A stretch of DNA of 64,000 bases from Nautilus pompilius. Taxonomy: Eukaryota > Mollusca > Cephalopoda > Nautilida > Nautilidae. Each line of letters starts with the position of its first letter. Positions within the stretch are counted from its first letter, which is position 1. Where the stretch lies: contig JACATO010001140.1 of assembly GCA_018389105.1 (NCBI GenBank), positions 248,001-312,000 of the forward strand, read 5' to 3'. Made by a program: the position numbers and the translations under genes. The notes below the pieces were generated by a model. That model saw nothing but the letters and a program-made list of their open reading frames with translations. It did not search any database and had not been told where the DNA came from. Shown one piece after another: positions 36,901-51,900 of the stretch.

Positions 36901-39900
36901 GTGTTTGCAAAGCTTTTGATCAACTGTAAAATAGCAGAAATTTTAGTTATTTAAAGACTGGTGAATCAGAATATCTGTTTCAAATACTGGATGTTCTGTG
37001 TGTGCCACATTAATTCTTAAAAAAATTCTATGATATTTAAAACTAAATTATAGATGCACACAAAAATAAGTGGTGAAATACCGTTTTGAACAAGTTGCGT
37101 TGTGTTGATATAGTACATATTTATTGTACCAGTTTTGTCAGCAAATTGAGAACTGTTCAGCTTGTTTATGAGCAGCTACCATTCTTGTAAAGATGACTGC
37201 AAAATCAAACTAAAACATGACAGTTGGATGCACTGCAATTTTTTATTTGTTGACATTTTAAAGAGAGGGATCTATTGTACTATTTACTGTAAGTGAAACT
37301 AAAACACATGGCTTGTTTGTGAATACCCAGCATGCTATGCACCATTATATACCTTATTCAGTCATTGATTGGAAAAGTTTGTAAGGATAACTCATTCAGT
37401 TAATGATGCATCAGTTGTTAGCACCACTCATTTATTTGCATACTTTTACATCATAGATGTATCCAGAGTTTACTTAACCCTTTTGCATTTGCAATCTGTT
37501 ACCCTTCATATCTCTATTACTTAGCACAAATCATAGGGGGGAATGAAAACAGTACCTTCCTCTTTAATATAATATTTTTGTGATAGCAAATTTATGTCAC
37601 TCCAACCTCTCATGTTTAGCATTATGAATGTTTTGACTAAATATATGGCCATTTCAACATAAATACTAGCTGGTGCTTCTAAGTTGAGCCAGATGGTCTA
37701 AGTAATGTAATAACTGACATGGTATACAGAGGGTTAAAGATGAATTTATCAGTTGTAGATGTAAAGATCTCCATTGAGTCTACAACCATATAATTTTCTT
37801 GATTATATCTCATATACGAAAATCATAGGAAACCATGGAGCATCCAGAAGAACTCCACAGAGCACAGGATTGTGCAGAAGAGCAAGAATGCACTACACCT
37901 AGATGTCAAACATGGATAGCCAAGACCCAGTGGGAGTTAAACAGCAGCCATTATCACGAGTGAACGTGCTGCACTTCACTAACTCAACACCTAGGTTATC
38001 TTTTCTAAGAAATGGCACTAGTGAATAAGGGAAAATGCCATTTTTAGGAGTATTATACAAACATCCATTCTACTTATACCCACACCCATCCACCATTATA
38101 GTCTTTGTTCAGTCCTCTTCAGGTTAATCTTTTTAATACATTGTCTTAAATATTAAAATCGGAATCACTATCTATTTTTGTATTGAGATCACAACAGAAA
38201 AAAATTATTTTTATCAAGAAAGAACTTTGTTCTCTGATTAGCTGCTTAGAAGGGGTTAAATGAATGTTAAATGTTATCTGCTTCAGATGGGGTTTAAATT
38301 TAAAGATAATCTATCAGGTAATAAAAGCAAAATTCATAAGCTCTATGTATATCATGAACAGATGTAATCAGATGCGTGTTTTGATCAGCTTGCTGTAATC
38401 ACAATAAGACTTAATTTGAATTATTGTGAGAGTTGTTTTATTGTCTTTCTGTGCTGATGTCATTCATTGACTTGTTTAACAGTGACATAGATCAAAGTAC
38501 TGTAGCTCTGATGATGTAGACTTTGTTCTTGGCATATTGTTGAAAGTCAAAGGGTATGGTAACAAAGTTACTTTTAAAATTTAAATAACAGGCTAGCCAT
38601 GGTGTGATATTAGCATATGTCTGCAATTACTAGTGTGGCTATAGAAAAAAATATTTACCACAGGTTTTGAGATGATGATAGATTAAACAGTAAGGTATGC
38701 TACTTTCCCTCCCACCTGAAATGATGTTTTCTGGCATTATTAACAAAATGTTCAAAAGAAACTTAATTTCATGTGCATATATGAATGTCTGTGTGTACAG
38801 TATAAAACAGTTTTTAATAAAATATATGTAGAAATAACAATGTACGGCTAAATGAAGCAGAAGGTGACAATATGCATTTAAAATATCATTTTAAATTAGA
38901 AGTTGGTCAGAAATTGAGAGTTACATTATAAATTAATTTTTCTTTCATATGTATGTTTGCTTTAGTAACATGCACTGGAAAGAAATGATTTCTTTCTTTT
39001 CTTTAGTTAATAAAAGAAAAAGTTTCATTACTTCAAATTATTTAAATTCTTTTTTTAACTTGTATTTCCATGTAATTTTTTTTTTAAATTGTGCTTATGC
39101 ATCTAGACAGATTATTATTATTGGTTATACTTTGAGATAAAACATAATTTAAGCCCAATACATGAAGAATATTTCTATCCAACAGGCTGGACATCTTGTA
39201 TGTGGAGGTGTACTTTCTATATTCTTGTTGGTCATACTTGTTCCTGTACAACTTATTTTGGTAAAGCCTTGAAGTATAATTTACTTTATTTTCTCTCCTC
39301 TGATAGAAGATTTTATTTATCAAACTAATTTCTGTTATTAATCTATTTTAACACAATTTAGACATATGCATATAATCTGGAAACTAAGCTGTATAAGTTA
39401 TTTACTATATTACTACTATTGTATCTATCCAGAAGAAAAAAAGGTTGATGTATACATTAATGCAGTAGCCATAGATATCTCTGGAGAGTCTTTGCAATGT
39501 TTAATTGAATTGAACCAGCTGTACCACAGACTAGTAGTGCTGTAAGCAAGAGTAACATATATATATATATATATCTGATCAAACTTGTTCAGCTGCTTGC
39601 TGCTGCTTTGTAGATTCTTTGATATTGCGTGCCAGTCAGAGGCCAGCTGTATTATTACAAATAATTTTATTAAGTCATCCATAACACACAGTATTTGGAA
39701 TTACATCCAGTATAGATGGCAGCTTAGAGGGATAAAATAAATGTGAAAAAACTGTCTTCATGATTAAGTTGTTGCTTTTTCTCCCTTAGATGATGATCAG
39801 GGTTTTAATAGTTATTAGGCAACATCTGTTATATCTTATATAGGGTTTTTCCTATCCATACAATTAGGGGTCATGCCATCTGTTATATTTTTGTAGGCTC

Positions 39901-42900
39901 CCCCCCCCACAACCCATATAGTTAGCAGGTTTGTCCATCTGTTATTTTAGATAAGGGTTTTCTTCTAACCATATTATTAGGGGCCACCATCTGTTGCACA
40001 ACTTTTAATGACAGTTTTCTTCTCAACCTTTCTTGTTGTTTGTTCCTGTTATACATTGTCTGGAGTTTTCTCCGTCAGGGTTACAAGTTATTTACTACCG
40101 CATCTTGTGTGGCGCCTTAGTTAAATATGTGGTCATTTATTTTATAAATACAGATCAACTGTTGAACTTAAAATAAAGCAAAAAAGACAGATGAAAAACG
40201 TAGGCTATAAGAACATATCTATGATATTTATTAATGGACGTTGCACCATTGCTTAAATTGTTTAAGGCACCCAGAGAAAACGTTAGAATCACTTTTCATT
40301 TTTAATGTGTTAAAGAGAAACTACGCTCATTTTGCACAAATTGGTGCAGAAACCAGTCTGTCGGTTGAACTACTCCAGCATCATGGTTAGGTGCTCCATT
40401 GATTTACACTTAAATAAACCACCAGACAAGTCTGAGCTACGTGCATACCAAATTGTTTTTTTTTTCTCTTTAAATCACAAACTGTCTTCACCAATTCCAT
40501 ATATTGCAGAGACCTTTGCTGTACTGACTTTTATCAATTTCTTGAATCTTTAGTAAATGCTTAATTTACCACCATTGAGAAAAAGTACAACACACTGTTT
40601 ATTATAATTAAACAAATTACTCAACAGCTTCTATTTGCAATGATAAAAGACACAATTACAATGGCGCTGGATGTTTGGTAAACTTTCACCTGAACAAGTA
40701 GGAGCATGCCACATGTGAAGATAGTCTAAATATAGAACTGACATGTGCGCAGAAGGTATCACTGAGAGAAGGAGAACTGAAATAAAGAAAAGCAAGGTTA
40801 TCGAAACTGTCGACTGTGTTGCCAGTTTGACAAAACTTCAAAAGATTTCTGTAGGAAGGGCAATAACTGGCCTGCACTGTTAATTCACAGCCCTGCTAAT
40901 TGAGAGTAGACTCAAGCTGTAATTTTTTTGTGTTATCTGTGTATTTTGCTGCTTATTGTTTGAACTTACACTCGGAATAAAAACACTAAATTTTTATTAT
41001 ACAACACAAAGAAAGTCTTAATGATTTACTTATCTTTTTTTGTTGTGATTTACTACAGACATTTATTGAGGTGAACATTTTTGACATGGCTTTGTTCTGC
41101 TGTTAGTTGGACTGATGATCTGTTTACAGATGAGGGGCATGTTGATCGCAGTTATTTCCTATGGCTAACAAATCAAGCATAACTGCTTCCCCACTTGGAA
41201 AGTCATTGGTGATAGTGTAATGATGGCATTATTTTCTGTCTGATTCACTATGCTCATTGATGCATGACGAATTGGGCAAGAAGTGTTGAGTCTGACCGCA
41301 CCTGGCTGAAGACTGGCAAGAGAGTAGCAGTATAAGTCAATGGCTATGCCTCCCCATGTAATTTTCCTGTGGACATTTTTTGTCATTTTGCCTGTACCCA
41401 TCCTCCTGGAAAAAAATCCTGCAGATACCCATGCACACAAATTTATAAAGAATCTAATAGCTTCATTTTTCTCCAGATGTTTTTAGCACAGGGTCAGAAT
41501 AGATGATCTACCCATGGGTAGGTCAATGCTCAAAGCCATACCAGAGAATAAATAGAGGTGATTTTCCTGTTGCCTTCCTCAATGAATATGGGGATACTAT
41601 GAAGATCCTACTATAAATCTTCATTTACAGATGTAGGAAACTAGAATGCTCTCCGGTATTCCATGTGGCTGGTTGCTAAAGAAGAGCAAGAATAAATATG
41701 CCAAGAACACCCAAAAGGAGAGAAAAAAGGAAAAAGATAACAGTAAATAGTAAAACTGTCCAACTCTCTTGTGATCTAGACCTCATTAATCTGGCCCAAG
41801 AAATGTGCTGCAGTTACCAACACATTAACTTGCCAGTTGTCCTTTACGTTAATGTCTACAACATTTATTTTCCAGGCTTTTTTTAAATAGTATAAACAGG
41901 ACCTGCCTATAACAAGACGTTTTAGGTACTTCACTAAATATCTTACCCTTAAAACTATTTATCTCTCTTTGTTGATGCCTCTGTTAAATGCCTCACTGAA
42001 GTCTAGATGCTAGACAACATCTATTTATTATTTTTTTTATGTTGCAGTAAGTTGTCTCAAGAGATGTATGATCTGATGTTGAGAGAGAGAGACAGAGAGA
42101 AAACTGTCAGCATCAGCATTCTTAACCCATTTACTGATGATTTCTTTTTCATGTTTATTTTCCCTTCTGCTAAAGATAGGAAAATGGAATATCGGCCATA
42201 TCACAAGGACACTAATGTCATCAAAGTGTGGCTACACCCAAATCACTCTTCTTGGTAAGAAATAAGTATGGCATAGATTTAACTAGCTTAATGGATAACT
42301 ATAGTGCTGTAATATAACAAACATGATCCTTGATACTAAGAAATCAAATAATTGTCAAAGTTAGTACCAAAATGTAAAACTTTTTAAAAATCATAATCAG
42401 CCAGTTGGTCTGTTATGTAAATCTGCTATTTTTTAAAATTATTTGTATCATCTTATTGCACTATTCCAGTATCTCATTTGCATCTGAAATGGTTGATTTG
42501 TGGAAAAACTCTATTAACAATCAACTTTCATCCACTTATGTATATGGTGTTATTTTGTATAACAACAGAAGCTGTTACCAACCAGAATGGTAGAAATTTA
42601 ACATTGATCTGTTTCGGTTTGAACAAGTAAAAGTTCTTTTTCTGAAACTGGAATTATGTGCTTTTGTAGTAGGATCACCATTATTATAGGCTTTATTTCT
42701 GAATAATGATGGTGAGAGGGAAGTTAAAAGAGATGGAGGATGATCATGCGCATATGGTACTACCAAGGAGAGTGGAAACAGCCTCCATTTTTAAGCCAGG
42801 GCTGTAGAATTCAAAAGACCCCTTCTGTATATGAAGGCATGTCTGCATGTGCCATTTACACTTAAATAGTGACTCCCTATTACAGCCAATCTATAAACTT

Positions 42901-45900
42901 AATGATGACTCTCTTTTACAGAACTGGAAAATTGATGTTCTTGACTGAGGCAGAGCTGAATTTTTCCAACAGCTGGCTATCCTGGGGCTATCACAAGTTC
43001 ATCAAGAATCCTTTACATTGGGCGTTTGATGTCATTGTCAAGCAAGAGCCAAAGAATGAAGAGTTTGTTCATGTGGCATTATTGACGGTGTGTTTTAATA
43101 AATATACATGTCAGGTCGTTACAAAAGTTTTGTCGGTTTTTATATTATGTTAACTTGGGGTGCATCTTTTGGATGCTTGTGAAGGTGTACGTAAATAAGT
43201 TACACATATCGTTTTGTGGCATGTGCTTTTGCATACATTATGCAAAACCTACCTTTTTAAAAATCATAAAATGGATATTTATTTCAGGGTTCTGAGTGAA
43301 GCATGGATAGAAAGTGTTTTGTGCCGTTTTGCTTCATGAGTTCAAACCAAGCCACAAAGTGAACGAGAGAACTCGTAACATTAAACAGGATGGGGTGAGG
43401 AGACAGCAGATGAGCGCACAGCACAACGATGGTTTGCAGAGCTTCGATCAGGAGATGTGAACCTTGAAAATAAGGAACATAACGGACTTCCTTCCAGCTG
43501 TGATGACGACCGTCTGAAAGCCTCAGTTGAAGCTGATCCAAGAAGACAGTGCAACAAACTGCTGGAGAGCTTGACGTGGTGAAAAAGCTTCACAAGTGGG
43601 TGCCTCACGAGTTGAATGAACAACAAAAGAATTGTTGATTGGAGATCTGCTCTTCGCTTGGCATAAGAAACAAAACCTGGCGAAACAATCACAGCTGAAA
43701 GGTCCTGTCGTGAATTAAACATTCTTCATCAGAAACTCTCCCAACGACAGCCGGCATTGGTGAATCAAAGAGGCCCAATCCTGCTCCAAAACAATGCTTG
43801 TCCTCGTGTTGCAAAAGTGGCTCTTCAGAAACTGAACACATTGGGATATGAAGTTCTCCCTCACCCAGCTATTCACCAGACCTCTCCCACAGACTACCAC
43901 TTTTTCAAACACCTCGACAGCTTTCTCCATGTGAAATCCTTCTCCAACCAAGCAGTAATGGGAACTGCCTTCCAAAAGTTTATCGACTCCAGAAGTCCAG
44001 ATTTTTTTCAAAATGGTATAAATGTGCTTGTACCTAGTTTGCAGAAGTGTATTGATTGTAATGGAATTTATTTTGATTGATAAACTTCACGTTCAGCAAC
44101 GATGTGAAGTCACATTGTTGTAGTAAAAAAAACTGACAAAACTTTTGTAACAACCTAATTCAATAGTTTTATTGTCATATCACTCATGCTCATTTATCCT
44201 GAAAAGCTGCTGTGGGTCGTTCATATTGGAGAGGGAGCAGCGTAGTTTGATTTCATGCCTAACTGCATAGATGTGGTGCTTATTATCGAACAGACCTTGA
44301 ATATCGATACTGCTGAAACTTATCATCAACACTAAGACTAAATAAAGTTAATTACATTAATACATTGCACAAATAAAGATTATCGAATTGAAGAAGCAGA
44401 AAAAAAAACAACTTAAAATTCAGAGAAATTGATCAGTTTTCTGTTGTGTTAAATATATAAGACAAAATAGATTTAGGTTTGTGTCAGGGGAAACAAGAAA
44501 TGAAAGAAGTGGGATTTTCTTTTAATAGTTAGTTCCCTTTAATTGCATTTTTAAATACTGTATTAAGTCTTTAATTTTGCAAGATTAGAAATGTAAAAAA
44601 AAAAAAAATTACATTTTTAATTGTTTGATTTACTGATTACTTTTGAGTCTGAATAGAGATCCTATTTTAAGAAACATTATGGAGTAGATTGGTGATTCAC
44701 TGTACCCATCCAAACAAACCATCTGGTTTTTGTTCCAGTTCCATTTCGCCACTCCAAATAGCAGACCACGCAATAGCATTGTCTGATTTTTAACTGCCCC
44801 TACTGTCTAGGCATCAGCAAGATGGACTCCAGTCCGCCAACATTATTTCAGTGGTGGTCAATGGGTTACTTAGAGGTTAGCCTACTGGACTGCCAAAGCT
44901 AAGGGCTTAAGTATGATTACCTCAGGTTTCCTCCCTCATCTAAAAATGGAGAGTTTTAATAGGGATTTCCCAGCTGAAGTGACCTCTTGGCACAGGGTAG
45001 GCACCATTCTCTGTGCCACTGCACTTCCTCACAAGGACTGTCTTTGATGTATTTCACTATGCCTTTGTATGTTTTATTCTTTTTTTTTAAAAATGTTTTT
45101 GAAAGTGTATATAATGGCTTATTATTCTCAGAAATGTATTTATTTTATGTAAACGAGGCTGCTATGTGCATGTTAAAAGACTCTTTTGTTATGACTGGAC
45201 TAAAGATACTGTGTGTGTGTGTGAGAGAGACAGAGAGATTTAGGTATAGCTGGAGGGGGCAGGATAAACGATTCATAGAACAGGTATGGAAAGATGTCAA
45301 ACTAGGCTGTAGCCAATGAGTATCAGATCTCTGCTGCCAGTACATAAGACTTAGCAGTTTTTTAATGTTTTTTTAAAATAATTTTTAAGAAAAGAAGAAA
45401 ACATGTACAAAAACCTTGTTTTATACCTTTAGAAAAAATTTTAAAATGCTAGACATAACAGTGAAAGAGTTTTTTTTTAGTATTACCAACATTTCTGGTG
45501 GGAAAAACCAAAAGAAACCCAAATGGAATTCCCATTGTTTTAATTTGAGGAATTGTTTGCACCCAGCTTGTATTTTCTTGCTATTTGTTTTCTTTCAAGG
45601 CAAAAGCTCAGCGCTTGTTAGAAAGTCACCTGGAAAAAATGCAGACACAAGAATCATGTGAGATAGTTGAGTACAGCAGTCTTTTTGCCCAGCATCAGTG
45701 GCTGTGGAAAGACAACAGGGAGTTTCCATTAATCCTCTCTCAGCTGATCCATGAGAAGAAAGCTCTAGTTATACAACCTACAAACAGTCAGAAAGAAACA
45801 GTGGGTATATGTTATCACTTACCTCTTTTTATACTATTCACGTGTTACCTGTCAGTTCACCATATATTACTTAGGCTCACCTCTTTTTTTAATGTATGTG

Positions 45901-48900
45901 CCAAATTTCTTTACTGCTAAACAAAAACAACATTAACAAGAAATATGCTAAATACCACGATGTTATCAAATTTTATTATTTTGCCACAGGGAGGAAAGAA
46001 GCCTTCTGGCTCATACAAGACATCCTCCCCCCATCAATTTGGTTTTTTAAACTGCTTTTTACTTTCGATACCAACCCCTACCATTGGGAATTTAATACAT
46101 TCTTTTATAGTTCTGTTGCTGATGATCATAGATTCTGACTCTGGATATTCTCACAAGTGCAGTGTTTGGTGGTTGATTTATCATTTTGGTAGCACAGTGA
46201 TGTCTGCCGAGTGTTTCTATAAGAATGATGATAAACATTGTAACAAGAGAGTTATATCTGCCATGTGGCATGGTGACAGTTATCATAACTCCAAATACAC
46301 CCAGTGTTTCTTCACTTTTTAAATTAATAATTAAAATAATAATAAAATTTTATTGTGATAATTGGCAGAAACTGGTAATCTATCATTTGTGTTCTATACC
46401 AGAGAAAGAGAAATCTTTTTGTTTCATTAAGGGTTCCATAAATGAAAAAGGTTTTTTTTTGTACATCTACATAACAAACTGATAAAAGAGATTTCTAATT
46501 GCGTGACATTTCATCTGAGGTTGCAGATAATCATTCCTGCTCCAAAGATAGTCCAAGACCCTTTCCAAAGTAGACTCTTGTTATAGAAACATAGTATTTG
46601 GGGGGGGGGGAATGTATTAAACATCTTAGTGAATTTTTACTGCATTTCATTATCTTTTTTCTGTAAGCCTCTGCTTAATTTTACACTGAAGTTTTATTAT
46701 TAGCAATAAACAGTAATCATCATAAGCATACAGCTAACTAAAACAGAAATACAGCATTAGATTTGGATTAAACCTGAAATAGCTTTAACTGTTTTATATT
46801 ATGTGAGCATAATCCAGATATAGATGAGAAGGATCATAAGCTATCTTCTACACACAATTTAAACTCAGTTAATTGCTGCTATAATATGACTGGGAATTCC
46901 TCCTCTATACACAATAATCACATTTGTTTTTCAGTTTTGCTCTCATTATACAAAGGCCTGATGACACTTTAGTGTAATTTTTCTTGCTATTCACCATTTA
47001 TTTACTCTAAAATAAAACAGACATCATAATTGTTACTTAAAAGTGGTATGCAGCTACTACAATGAATAATTATTTTTAAAATATGTTGTTTTGAAACAAG
47101 GCTGACATCACTATTGTGTTACAAATTTTCATACTTTTTTCTCAAAATCATCTTACTTCCTCTTATTAATTGTGTTCTGGCACATTTCCAAACGTGTAAC
47201 TGGCATTGTGCTATCATTCATATTTTTCTCTTTAAGCTGACAGATATCTCTGGCTTGTGTTTGTGTGTATTTAAATGGATGCTGTGTATTCCCTTACATA
47301 TCGCTTTTGTTAAAAAATAGTCAAGATGAAATTAGCTAAGATTCATAAATTTGCTCTCTGCTATTAGGTGACAAACTCATTTCCTGTACCCCTGTGTTTG
47401 GCTACTATAAAGTGGTATCATGCATACTTCTGTTTTTAGTGGGTCTCTGCTCCATTTGGTAGAAACAACTAATTTGTCATTTTTACAGGCTAGCTTTCCT
47501 TAGCTGTGTTAGACAAATGAAACCAATGTTGGCCACAAATGATCTGTCACTAAAATAAAATATATGAAAAATTAAACTAAATACATTTTCAAAAGGCATC
47601 TTCTATCTACCTTTCTTTTCTTAGAAGTTGCTTGACTAATTTATTTTAAAAACTTAGTTGCAAAATTCATGACGTAGCAATTAACTGTTATGAGGTCTTA
47701 TAAATTTTGCCGTCTTTATGTAGAGGAAGTACTTTTTAATCATAATAGCAAGAAAAAACCGCTTGTGTGATTAAAGAAATTATTTATAAAGTAGTAAATT
47801 TTTTCCTGTTTCTTTTGAAATATATTGTGGTTGGTCGGGTTTATTTGATATTGGACACTTTCTAGCAATGTGAGAACCTGCTCATTGAAACAGTTGACTC
47901 AGGATGATTTGTCCACAAGAGATTACAGCACGTACAGGGAGCTTCTTGAGGGCACTCTTTAGCACACTACCCTTGATATGATTGGTCTGATGGGGCAGCC
48001 AGTGACACTGTGGTTAAGCCAAGGCTGAGGGCGTGAGTTCCATTTCTGGCCAGGGAGCCCACTCATTTTGGCATATCTCCCTGGCATGGTTTCTTTTCAT
48101 GCTTTTTCACCAGCCAGCCGCAGGGATTTCCTCCCACAAGATGAAGAGTTCTAGTAGAGATTTCCCTGTCAACATTGATAGTGCAGGGCCCCTGATGGCA
48201 CAGAATGGGCAACACTCTGTAGCGGATAACTGCAACACCACACTCTGTCACCAGCAAAAGTATAGAGATAGAAACTACTGTACAGCACAATGGGGATGAG
48301 TTTTAATTAGCACATGATTACCATTTTCATACAAACAAGCTTTGTCAACCTCTGATTAGTGTTATATGTTGGCCTTGTTCTTACATAAGCAGTTTGTATA
48401 CTTAAACAATACACATTAACCATTGAAGGAAGTAAATATGAATAGAATAGTGGCAGTCTGGTCTTATCTTGGGTCATTCTAATGAAACCTGCCTAAACTA
48501 CCATTGCCAACAGAATTGGTTTCTGGCTTCATTTCAATGTCCTTAGTACCTCATCTGTGAAGGAGAGACTGAAACTTGAATTCTGCATTTCAGAACTTTG
48601 GGTAGAGAAAAGATTATTCCTTTTTCACCTGGAAGATTTGGAAAAACTAAATATTTTGCGCTTTTGTTTTTACAGCTAATAAAAATAACAAATAAAAGTA
48701 ATGGAGAAGTTACTAAGGAGAATGACATAGACTTGAAAATTTACAGGTATGTAGTTTACACTTAAATGCCAGTAATTATTCTTGAAAAAAGAAGCATGGT
48801 GTAGTTAAAGACTAATTAATTATCAATCTCTATTTGTTGTTTTTATATAAAGGTGTGGCTCTTTCTACCTGGGTTATGCTGGCAGACATACACAGATTTT

Positions 48901-51900
48901 TTTTAAAAAAACAAAACAAAACAAGCAGCTACTTGACGTACCATCAGTAAGGTTTTTGGCCAACTATCTTGCCTGTTACTATGGGGAATGATAAAGCAGA
49001 TTATTTAATTTAAAAAGCAAGAGAAGTCCTTATTTTGTAATGAATAAAAAAATTTTTTCAATCAGAAAATAATTTTTAGAAATTAGAAAACTTCTGTGGG
49101 ATTTTGGCTGATTTCTATTAAACAAGAAATAGCCTGGCCAAGACTAATGCAAGGTTTAAGCACTTGCTTTGTTTCTGATTCATAATTTACGTATTTTTGT
49201 TTAAATAATATTGTGAAGTGTGCAGTTTGCTGTTTATTACTCTCTGGTTGGTTCCCCACCCAAAAATGACTACATTGAGGAAGATTTTAGTACAGCAGTG
49301 CTATGATTATCCAAACAAGGCTTCCTTAGGTGACTACCAAGTATAATGAACACTTAATATTTTGTTTAAAAACATGGGCAATAATTTTGACAAGATTGAG
49401 ACACTAGAATAATTTGCAACAAAGGTTTTCTGTACTGTGTAGCTGGCTTGCTTTCTAATATTTACTTGTATAATGTCATTGTTTACATTTATATAACTGT
49501 GGTGGCTTTTTTAAGCTTTATTTGTCTACATATTGATAAAGAAATATACTAGGGAACATTCAAATCAACCCTAGAGGAGAAGTACATATGATCAGTGATT
49601 CTATTTTCAGCCATGCTTCATTTGAATGCCACCAGTCTAAATACTTATTCTAGATGATGGTTAACTTCCAACAACAATCTGTATTTTCTCTGGACTCACC
49701 CTTTTTTTTTGTTCTGTTGCAGAATACAGAAGGTTCAGAACATTTTAACTAAGCAAGTGGATGATCTCTCTGAAGACATGAAAAGGTTAAAATGGTTTTC
49801 TTTGTCACATTTTAACAATTATCTCCCTTTGAATTATTGTGCTTTCAGATTGACTTTCCGTTGCCAAGTATTCACATAGGTCTTTTAATCACCTCTTCTA
49901 GCCTCCTCTCTTGTCTGCACCAGTTGATAGCAATGTTTGTTGATGGCTCACACATACATAGAGAATAAAACAAAACCTACATTCCAGCAGAACTAACTTG
50001 GGTTTTCCATGGCTTGTATCTGTCTGTCTATTCTCTTCTAGCCACACTGCTATGGCTACAGTAAAAGTGGAAACCTTGTACAATTTGCAGGCCATTGGGA
50101 TCTGTCTCATTTGCTGCCAGTCTTTCAAGTTTCTAACAATTCCAGACACAATCGATATACTTGGTCAATAAAAATAATCTTTATATGAAATTTACTTGAA
50201 TTTGTCGATGATGATATTTACTGTCATATTAAGGAAATTTTTTTGTCTAGTGTAAGGACAGCATGTTCCATATTATCATATCACTTGCTTTTTGACATCT
50301 GACTTTTAAATGTAAAATTCATGTTTTACTGTATTTTTAGTGTATGAGTTTATACCCCCCTTCAGAAATCCAGGCTTTGACTTATACTCCAAATCAAGTT
50401 ATTTATGGATAGAGTCATTGAAATTGTTATTGAAAAATTAAGAAATGACAAATTGTGCTTTTTTTCTTAAATAAACTGTAAAATTGTTTATTTGAAACAG
50501 ACTACAGAAATTACTTCCAGAAACGTTTGCTGATTGGGTGAGCAACTCAGTGATGATGCGCTCACTGAGGCATGCAAAATTATCCAATCATTAACAAGCT
50601 TGCATTCACCAATCAATTTTATCTGTTCTTCTCAATCCTAATTATATGTATAAATGTGCACAACAAATCCTCTGCCTCATCTCAGAATTCCTCCTGTAAA
50701 GTCACACAGGTTGTGCACAGCAGCTTTTAAGCTGGAAGTTAGGTTTGCTGAAGAAAAAGATGGTAGTATGATGATGATGCACAAGAAATACAGTATCAGC
50801 AAGAAATATGTGAGGGGCCTGGTGTAAAGTGAAGAATGCATTATTGGACTATGAAGAAAACCAAGAAGGCAAATCACAGCTGCAAACCTAGGTGAACTAA
50901 CGTTGAGGATAAGTAGGAGGAATATGTGCGAACCCAACACATCAAGTGTTGTGGACTTAGTACTGTACAGCTGAGACTAAAGGCCAAACAATCACAACTG
51001 AGGATCACTGTTTTTACATTTCTTTAGGTTTCTCCTTATCTTTCTTTTGATGACATACAATATTTACCATAGTGGCTTCCTTAGAGGTGTGTATCATATT
51101 ATCCAATCAGAGAACAGCTGGGTGTGTTGACCTCTTTGATGACCTAGTTGTGAATGCCAAATTTGAGTGTGCTGGAATATCTCAAACAAATAAAAGTGTT
51201 GAAGGTGGATAAAACTGACACATTTTACTTTTTAAATTCAACAGTACTAATGACAGGGGATCACATGATCACTGATGTCATGCAGCGACTAAAAATGGAC
51301 ACAAGGCTCTCAATACCAGAACTGATAAAAAATAACTTTTGCAGTTTGTTTAAAATATCTCTTCATGATTACAAACATGCTGAAAAATTATTTCAACATG
51401 CCATTTATCTGGAAGATAGTATCACAAAGTAGTTTAATGATATGCACAAAGAGCTCATTAATATTCATGAGCCTGGAAGTACTGTGGACAGTGACATGAT
51501 GTAGTGCAGTCTGACATTGTGAAGGACTTGACGCATTGTTCTGACTGGCTGAAAGTCTGGTTGACTACCATACAATCTGGCCCTAACTTATACTCCAAAA
51601 AATATAGTAATTTGTTAATCAACAGTTTGCTGTAGATTTTAATTAAAGCTTTTGTTTTTTTTAACTATTACATGGCCTCTGTCACATACACCAACATCAT
51701 GGTGGGCAGGGGAAGAAACCGGTGTTGGAGGAGGAGTATTATTTGTTCTTTAGTGATCAGCTAAAATAAAGAAAGAATGATGAATAAGTGTTGGATTGTA
51801 AATGAGAATTTGCTGATGGTTATGTCTTTACATCGAATTATCTAAGGAAAAAGAAAGTCAGAGAATTCAAGACAAAAATAGTTTAATACTTTACAGAAAT

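Noticed and set aside
41165-41440. 91-codon minus-strand ORF in CHMP7 intron 1
   Set aside because: Open but without a motif or splice sites; possibly repeat-derived.
45896-46482. Overlapping ORFs after CHMP7 exon 3
   Set aside because: Intronic AT-rich frames with no family resemblance; exon 3 joins exon 4 in phase without them.
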